From the IMG/VR virus record IMGVR_UViG_3300002906_000001, positions 1 through 49,553 of that record: DNA of 49,553 nucleotides. One strand, written 5' to 3'. This DNA is from a virus. A program made the position numbers and the translations under genes. Within the stretch, counting starts at the first letter, position 1, and each line of letters begins with the position of its first letter. Under the pieces are notes generated by a model. It did no database searches. It was not told the origin of the DNA and was given only the letters and a program-made list of their open reading frames with translations. This document shows positions 45,635-49,553 of the stretch, piece by piece.

Positions 45635-46093
45635 GTGGCCTGGGCGCTTCATCATCGCAAAGAAAAAAGTCGCTTAGCGACGCAGCGATATCGTGACACG
45701 CACAACACGCCAGAAGATAAGAAAAAACGTGTCGAGAAACAGAAGGAGTACATGAAACGTCCAGGGATGTTAGCTAAGAAAAAAGCCTACGACACATCGT
45801 TGGAAGCGAAGGCTAAACGGCGGTTAAAGCGTACTGGAATTACTGCGGCTCTTTTTGAAATACTTTGGCGATTTCAAAACGGGCGCTGCGCGATCTGTGA
45901 GCGCGATCTTGTTGAAAGGGCAACGCACGCAGATCACTGTCACGATACAAAGCAACCGCGAGGTTTGCTTTGTTTTAATTGCAACGTTATAGAGGGGGCG
46001 ATAAAAAAAGTTGGTTTGACACCTTCAGGTTTCAGTGAGCGGTTAGAGCGTTATCTGAATAACCCACCTGCAAGTGTTTTGGAGCTTGTATGA
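45635..46093 (+). CDS. HNH endonuclease, endonuclease VII-like, inserted before portal
   Basis: The 152-residue product (GTG 45635) has a basic linker (RYRDTHNTPEDKKKRVEKQK, KRPGMLAKKKAYDTSLEAKA) and the endonuclease core CAICERD (about 89-95), ATHADHCHDTKQPRG (about 101-115), LLCFNCN, tail NPPASVLELV. It follows the 49-residue gene by 1 bp, and its stop overlaps the portal ATG (ATGA). The codons of LEL supply GGAG, 5 nt before the portal start. AT-rich relative to its neighbours. A homing insertion beside the essential portal gene. Confidence 0.85.
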   Translation: MAWALHHRKEKSRLATQRYRDTHNTPEDKKKRVEKQKEYMKRPGMLAKKKAYDTSLEAKAKRRLKRTGITAALFEILWRFQNGRCAICERDLVERATHADHCHDTKQPRGLLCFNCNVIEGAIKKVGLTPSGFSERLERYLNNPPASVLELV

Positions 46094-47844
46094 TTTCGCG
46101 TCGTGAACAATATCTTATACGGCGTGGTTCTCTAGTCACCGAGCGCGCGACGTGGTTGAATCAGTGGCGCGAATTATCAAATTACATAATGCCGCGCACC
46201 GGGCGGTTCTTGGTGACGGATCGCAACAAAGGCGACAAGCGCTACAACTCTATCATCGACTCTACCGGTACGCGCTCGCTTCGCGTGCTCGCGGCGGGGC
46301 TCATGGCCGGCATGACTTCGCCCGCGCGTCCGTGGTTTCGGCTCTCGACGACCGACGTGGGATTGATGAAATACGGTCCGGTGAAATCGTGGCTCTCGAA
46401 CGTCACTGAGATCATGCGGGTGATCTTCTCGCGTTCGAACACCTACAATTCGCTCCACACGTTGTATGAGGAGTTGGGGTTGTATGGTACGGGTGTGTCG
46501 ATTGTCATGCCGGATTTTCAGGACGTGCTGCGCCACTACCCGAGCACTTGCGGGGAGTACATGATCTCCGTGGACGCGCGCAACCAAATCTCCACGTTGT
46601 ATCGCGAATACGACATGACGGTGGCGATGATGGTGCAGGCGTTCGGCCGGGAAAATTGCAGCGGGGCGGTGCGGAATATGTGGGACACCGGCAAGAACCT
46701 CGACGCCTGGGTCACAGTGCTCCATGTGATCGAGCCCCGCGCGGATCGCGAGCGCGATACCAGCAAACTCGGTCAGGCGTTCGGCCGCAATATGCCCTAC
46801 GCATCGTGCTATCTGGAACCCAACGCCGCGGAGATGGTGAGCGGCGGCTCGGAGAAGTTCTTGAAAGAGTCGGGTTTCAAGCGTTTCCCGGCACTCGCTG
46901 CGCGCTGGCACGCTACTGGTGGCGACATCTACGGCAACAGTCCGGGGATGGAGAGCCTAGGCGACATCAAGCAGCTTCAGCATGGGCAATTGCGCAAAGG
47001 TCAAGCCATCGACTACAAGGTGAAGCCGCCGCTGCAAATTCCGACTGCCTTGAAGAACATGCCCCTCGCCACTCTACCCGGTGGTTCAGCCTTCGTCGAT
47101 CAGACAAGCGCAGGCGGGGGCATCCGTTCCATGTTCGACGTGCAGCTCGATATTAGCGCGCAGATGGAAGATATCAGGGACATCCGCCAGCGGATCAAGG
47201 AAAATTTTTATGTCGATCTGTTCCTTATGCTCGCGCAATCCGATGACGGTGGCGTGCAGCCTGTGTCGGCGCGCGAAGTCGCTGAGCGCCACGAGGAGAA
47301 GTTGTTGATGCTCGGGCCGGTGCTCGAACGGCTACACAATGAATTGCTCAAACCAAAGATCGATCTCACATTCGACCGTATGATCGAAACAGGCATCGTG
47401 CCCGAGCCGCCACAGGAGATGCAGGGGCAAGAACTGAACGTGGAATTCGTGTCGATGCTCGCGCAGGCGCAGCGCGCCATCGGCGTGCAGGGCGTGGACC
47501 GATTGGTTATGACGGTAGGCAACATCGCGATGCTCCAGAAGAACGCGGGGCAGATGCCCGACGTGCTCGACAAGCTCGACTTTGACGACATCGTGGACGG
47601 CTACGGCGATATGCTCGGCGTCGATCCTGAGTACATCGTGGCGAATGACAAGGTGGCGATCATCCGGCAGACCCGCGCGGCGCAACAGGCAGCGGCAGCG
47701 AAGGCGCAGCAGATTGCGGCGGCAGCGAATACCGCCAAGACTCTCTCGCAAGCCAAGACTGGACCGACCGATCAGAACGCGCTCACCGATGTAATAAGTC
47801 AGTTTTCCGGCTACACCGGCCCAGGGCAAGCGGTGGCAGCGTAG
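46090..47844 (+). CDS. Portal (head-to-tail connecting) protein
   Basis: The 584-residue protein belongs to the T7-like head-tail connector family. Recognisable parts are RRGSLVTERATWLNQWRELSNYIMPRTGRFL (about 12-42), STGTRSLRVLAAGLMAGMTSPARPWFRL (about 58-85), YGTGVSIV (about 133-140), the wing-type ALAARWHATGGDIYGNSPGM (about 269-288), a LGDIKQLQHGQLRKGQAIDYKVKPPL helix, and a C-terminal Ala/Gln-rich tail. The dodecameric ring at one head vertex is the DNA channel and the terminase docking site. Length typical. It starts by ATGA overlap with the HNH gene. Confidence 0.92.
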   Translation: MISRREQYLIRRGSLVTERATWLNQWRELSNYIMPRTGRFLVTDRNKGDKRYNSIIDSTGTRSLRVLAAGLMAGMTSPARPWFRLSTTDVGLMKYGPVKSWLSNVTEIMRVIFSRSNTYNSLHTLYEELGLYGTGVSIVMPDFQDVLRHYPSTCGEYMISVDARNQISTLYREYDMTVAMMVQAFGRENCSGAVRNMWDTGKNLDAWVTVLHVIEPRADRERDTSKLGQAFGRNMPYASCYLEPNAAEMVSGGSEKFLKESGFKRFPALAARWHATGGDIYGNSPGMESLGDIKQLQHGQLRKGQAIDYKVKPPLQIPTALKNMPLATLPGGSAFVDQTSAGGGIRSMFDVQLDISAQMEDIRDIRQRIKENFYVDLFLMLAQSDDGGVQPVSAREVAERHEEKLLMLGPVLERLHNELLKPKIDLTFDRMIETGIVPEPPQEMQGQELNVEFVSMLAQAQRAIGVQGVDRLVMTVGNIAMLQKNAGQMPDVLDKLDFDDIVDGYGDMLGVDPEYIVANDKVAIIRQTRAAQQAAAAKAQQIAAAANTAKTLSQAKTGPTDQNALTDVISQFSGYTGPGQAVAA

Positions 47845-47866
47845 TACCTATATAGGAGCAGCGAAT

Positions 47867-48235
47867 ATGGCTTCACTCGATTTTGCCGTACCGGGTTCAC
47901 CGCCTGAGATGTTGCGCACACCGAACAAGTTTGTGCCTATCGCCGCGGTAGCTGTCAATCCTGAGGCGGCGATCTGGACACCGGCAGCGGGAAAGAAATT
48001 CCGCTTCATGGGTATTTACTTTGCCGAGGGCGTCTTGACCGGTGGGATTCTTTTGAAGGACGGTGTGGGCGGTACGACTATTTTTCGCTTACCGGCGATT
48101 GCTGTGAACACGCCGACGTTGTTGGTGATCCCGGGCAACGGCATTCTTTCGGCAGCAGCGAACAATGCGCTTACCGCTACCGGTGGCGGCGCGGGCGAAA
48201 CACTTGACGGGACAATTTTTGGCACTGAAGAGTGA
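47867..48235 (+). CDS. Small structural-region protein
   Basis: The 122-residue product, MASLDFAVPGSPPEMLRTPN at the start, is rich in small and beta-branched residues with Gly turns (GGGAGETLDGTIFGTEE end). It is probably a beta-sandwich. Such proteins between portal and scaffold can be head decoration or connector proteins, but the evidence is position only. AGGAGCAG lies before ATG 47867. Confidence 0.7.
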   Translation: MASLDFAVPGSPPEMLRTPNKFVPIAAVAVNPEAAIWTPAAGKKFRFMGIYFAEGVLTGGILLKDGVGGTTIFRLPAIAVNTPTLLVIPGNGILSAAANNALTATGGGAGETLDGTIFGTEE

Positions 48236-48275
48236 GCACCGCTCGCTACTTGAACAAGTTATAGGAGAAATACAA

Positions 48276-48650
48276 ATGGTCAATTCTGCTGCCACGGACG
48301 CGCCGATGGGAAAAGTGGCTCCCAAGCTCATCTCGATGAAGCTCGATCCGAAACAGGTGGACGACTACGCCGTGCCGACAAGCATCGATCCGAACGAAGG
48401 GCCGGCGTATCCGTGGGGTTTGTGTCTCGATCTGAACGATGACGTGTTGCGCAAACTGGGCATACCGTTGCCCGATGTGGCGAACACGTTCACGCTTGTG
48501 GCGAGCGTCGAAGTGACGCGCACGAGCGCGAACAAAACCAAAGACGGCGGCTCGGAGTTGAGTGCGTCGTTGCAGATCACCGCGATGCGATTGATCGACG
48601 GCAACAACGCACCGGACAAAGCGGCGAAGCTCTGGCCGGACGCGACGTAA
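48276..48650 (+). CDS. Capsid staple-like protein
   Basis: The 124-residue product has an extended polar N-terminus (about 1-45, MGKVAPKLISMKLDPKQVDD), then YPWGLCLDLNDDVLRKLGIP and PDVANTFTLVASVEVTRTSA, ending SLQITAMRLID. This order (extended arm, PYGL.L.L...LKKLGI, D.V.V.A.A.V, LQITDM) is the pattern of phage capsid-associated staple proteins. Identification by pattern only. I chose ATG 48276 because ATAGGAGAAA lies upstream. Confidence 0.55.
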   Translation: MVNSAATDAPMGKVAPKLISMKLDPKQVDDYAVPTSIDPNEGPAYPWGLCLDLNDDVLRKLGIPLPDVANTFTLVASVEVTRTSANKTKDGGSELSASLQITAMRLIDGNNAPDKAAKLWPDAT

Positions 48651-48654
48651 TCGC

Positions 48655-48687
48655 GGTGCTCATGATTTGAAGAAGCGCGCGTAGTAT
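48655..48687 (+). promoter_or_regulatory. Candidate late promoter before the Bbp19/scaffold/capsid block
   Basis: GGTGCTCATGAT (48655-48666), 15 nt, TAGTAT (48682-48687) then C. It lies in the 45-bp gap before the Bbp19-like gene and would supply the abundant scaffold and capsid transcript. Confidence 0.65.
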
Positions 48688-48695
48688 CGCGTCCG

Positions 48696-49043
48696 ATGGC
48701 GAAGCCCACGCGGGAGCGCGATCCTTACGACACCCGCGCAGAGGATGCGGCAGCGGTAGATCAAGCCGATGCAGAGCGCCAACTGCGCGCGTTGGAAGTG
48801 ACCGACTTCAAATGGCTGATGGGTCATCGTCAAGGTCGGAGATTCATGTGGCGGTTGTTGAGCTTGACCGGCTTGCACCGCAATCCGTACCGGCTGAGTG
48901 CGCCCGAGGGCGACGTGGCATTTCGGTGCGGTGAGATGAACATAGGTCAACGAATGGAAGCAGAGATACATGAACTTTGCCCCGAGCGGTACAACGAAAT
49001 GATAGGCGAGCATCAAGCATGGCTGAAGAAGCAGCAGGCGTAG
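48696..49043 (+). CDS. Bbp19-like protein
   Basis: The 115-residue product matches the Bbp19-type domain: a charged N-terminus (DPYDTRAEDAAAVDQADAER), then DFKWLMGHRQGRRFMWRLLSLTGLHRNPY (about 37-65), FRCGEMNIGQRMEAEIHELCPERYNEMIGEH (about 76-106). In BPP-1 this gene also lies just before the scaffold. The function is unknown, presumably in head assembly. The ATG at 48696 is only 9 nt after the -10 box of the candidate promoter, so the transcript may be nearly leaderless. It overlaps the scaffold gene by 25 bp. Confidence 0.8.
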   Translation: MAKPTRERDPYDTRAEDAAAVDQADAERQLRALEVTDFKWLMGHRQGRRFMWRLLSLTGLHRNPYRLSAPEGDVAFRCGEMNIGQRMEAEIHELCPERYNEMIGEHQAWLKKQQA

Positions 49044-49553
49044 CATCTGCGGGAGCACCCGCCGCAGCAACCGCCGCCCCGGCCGCAGCCGCAGCGCCCA
49101 ACGCTGCAACAACCGCTGCACCAGCGAGCGCCCCTGCTGCGACGACCGCTGCCGCCGTCGCCCCTGCCGCCGATTCGCCCGAAGCGAAAGCCGCCGCCGA
49201 AGCTGCTGCGAAAGTAGTGGCGGAAGCGGACGCTGCCGCCAAGAAGGCGGAAGCAGCCACCGCTGAAAGCGCTCGCCGCGCTGCTCTCACATCGGAAGCA
49301 CGTGCCGCGGAAGACAAAGCCAAGGACGCCGAGAAAGCAGCCAACCTCGAAGCGGAAAAAACGGCGAAGCTCGAAGCTCGTCGCAAGCAGGCTCCCGAGA
49401 AGTACACCGATTTCGTGGCACCGGAGGGCGTCGATCTCGACGCACCGGTCATCACCGAATTTCAAGCTGTGGCGCGTGACTTAGGATTGTCGCAGGAAGA
49501 TGCGCAGGCCATCGTGGATCGGCTCGCGCCGGTCGTCGCTAAGAATCACGTTG
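49019..49553 (+). CDS. Scaffold protein, 5' part (continues at 2-370)
   Basis: The full protein is 279 residues when the contig is closed. Residues 1-60 are Ala/Pro-rich; residues about 55-120 form a charged Ala/Glu/Lys coiled coil (EAKAAAEAAAKVVAEADAAA, then KKAEAATAESARRAAL); the remainder (from about 120, KYTDFVAPEGVDLD) is an acidic region typical of podophage scaffolds, with FQAVARDLGLSQEDAQ. ATG 49019 lies within the end of the Bbp19-like gene and has CGAG upstream. It directs procapsid assembly and is removed from the mature head. Confidence 0.8.
   Translation, partial: MAEEAAGVASAGAPAAATAAPAAAAAPNAATTAAPASAPAATTAAAVAPAADSPEAKAAAEAAAKVVAEADAAAKKAEAATAESARRAALTSEARAAEDKAKDAEKAANLEAEKTAKLEARRKQAPEKYTDFVAPEGVDLDAPVITEFQAVARDLGLSQEDAQAIVDRLAPVVAKNHV
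49489..49553. repeat. Right copy of 65-bp contig-end repeat
   Basis: Identical to bases 1-65 and in the same coding frame. It marks the overlap of a circular assembly. Confidence 0.95.

Noticed and set aside
1-49553. Diversity-generating retroelement, suspected because of the BPP-1-like head
   Set aside because: No reverse transcriptase motif (YxDD in a suitable frame) or template/variable repeat pair was seen.
1-49553. Integrase or attachment site
   Set aside because: No tyrosine or serine recombinase pattern was found, so temperate lifestyle is not supported by the sequence.

Overview
The window is a complete tailed-phage genome in the form of a circular contig. The first 65 bases (1-65) are identical to the last 65 (49489-49553), so the unique length is about 49,488 bp, and the scaffold gene runs across the join. 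The structural genes point to a short-tailed (podovirus-type) phage with a head module like that of Bordetella phage BPP-1 and its relatives: Bbp19-like protein, scaffold, major capsid and Bbp16-like cement protein in the same order. These are followed by a tail adaptor, a nozzle, three internal virion proteins, a T7-type tail-fibre N-terminus on a beta-helix spike, and lysis genes. The host is probably a Gram-negative proteobacterium; the sequence does not name it. I see no integrase, reverse transcriptase (no BPP-1-type diversity-generating element), phage RNA polymerase, tRNA or CRISPR array.

Layout. Plus-strand late genes run from terS (41183) through terL, portal, Bbp19-like, scaffold (across the join), capsid, cement, adaptor, nozzle, internal virion proteins, spike, M15 endolysin and holin, ending at 21266. 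The minus-strand operon runs from 34541 (DUF932) down to 21324. It holds many small genes, a DUF2800-type nuclease, a YkgJ-type cysteine-cluster protein, a DUF2815 ssDNA-binding protein, family A DNA polymerase, a cupin-like protein, a VRR-NUC nuclease and an SNF2-type helicase. A second plus-strand early operon (34833-40422) holds small unknown genes, a YdaS/Cro-like regulator and a primase-polymerase/RepA-type helicase. The two early operons diverge from a control region at 34542-34832 that has two operator-like palindromes, candidate promoters in both directions and a foldable leader. A standalone helix-turn-helix gene (40663-40899) lies between two repeat arrays: clustered TGCAACTC motifs upstream (40462-40641) and a 14-bp tandem array downstream (40928-41096) just before terS. 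These are candidate operator, origin or packaging sites.

Two patterns go beyond routine annotation. First, a bipartite motif, GGTGCTCATGAT then 15-16 nt then TAGNATC or TATGATC, occurs four times on the plus strand. Each copy lies just before a late gene block: spike, terS, the genes before portal, and the Bbp19/scaffold/capsid block. It looks like a phage-specific late promoter, although no phage RNA polymerase or sigma factor is recognisable.

Second, the genome appears to gain and lose genes as cassettes at stop/start junctions. Several genes or gene pairs are bracketed by short perfect direct repeats made of the 3' end of the upstream gene plus the ribosome-binding site of the next (35 bp at 29299/29543, 24 bp at 37544/37735, 13 bp at 36201/37365, 7 bp around the homing endonuclease upstream of terL). 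Unrelated genes also share near-identical 3' ends (29705-29728 and 41732-41755). Five intact homing-type HNH genes and one remnant sit beside essential genes. The clearest cassette (36201-37377) holds an HNH remnant and an antisense membrane-protein gene; removing it would restore an ATGA-coupled operon.
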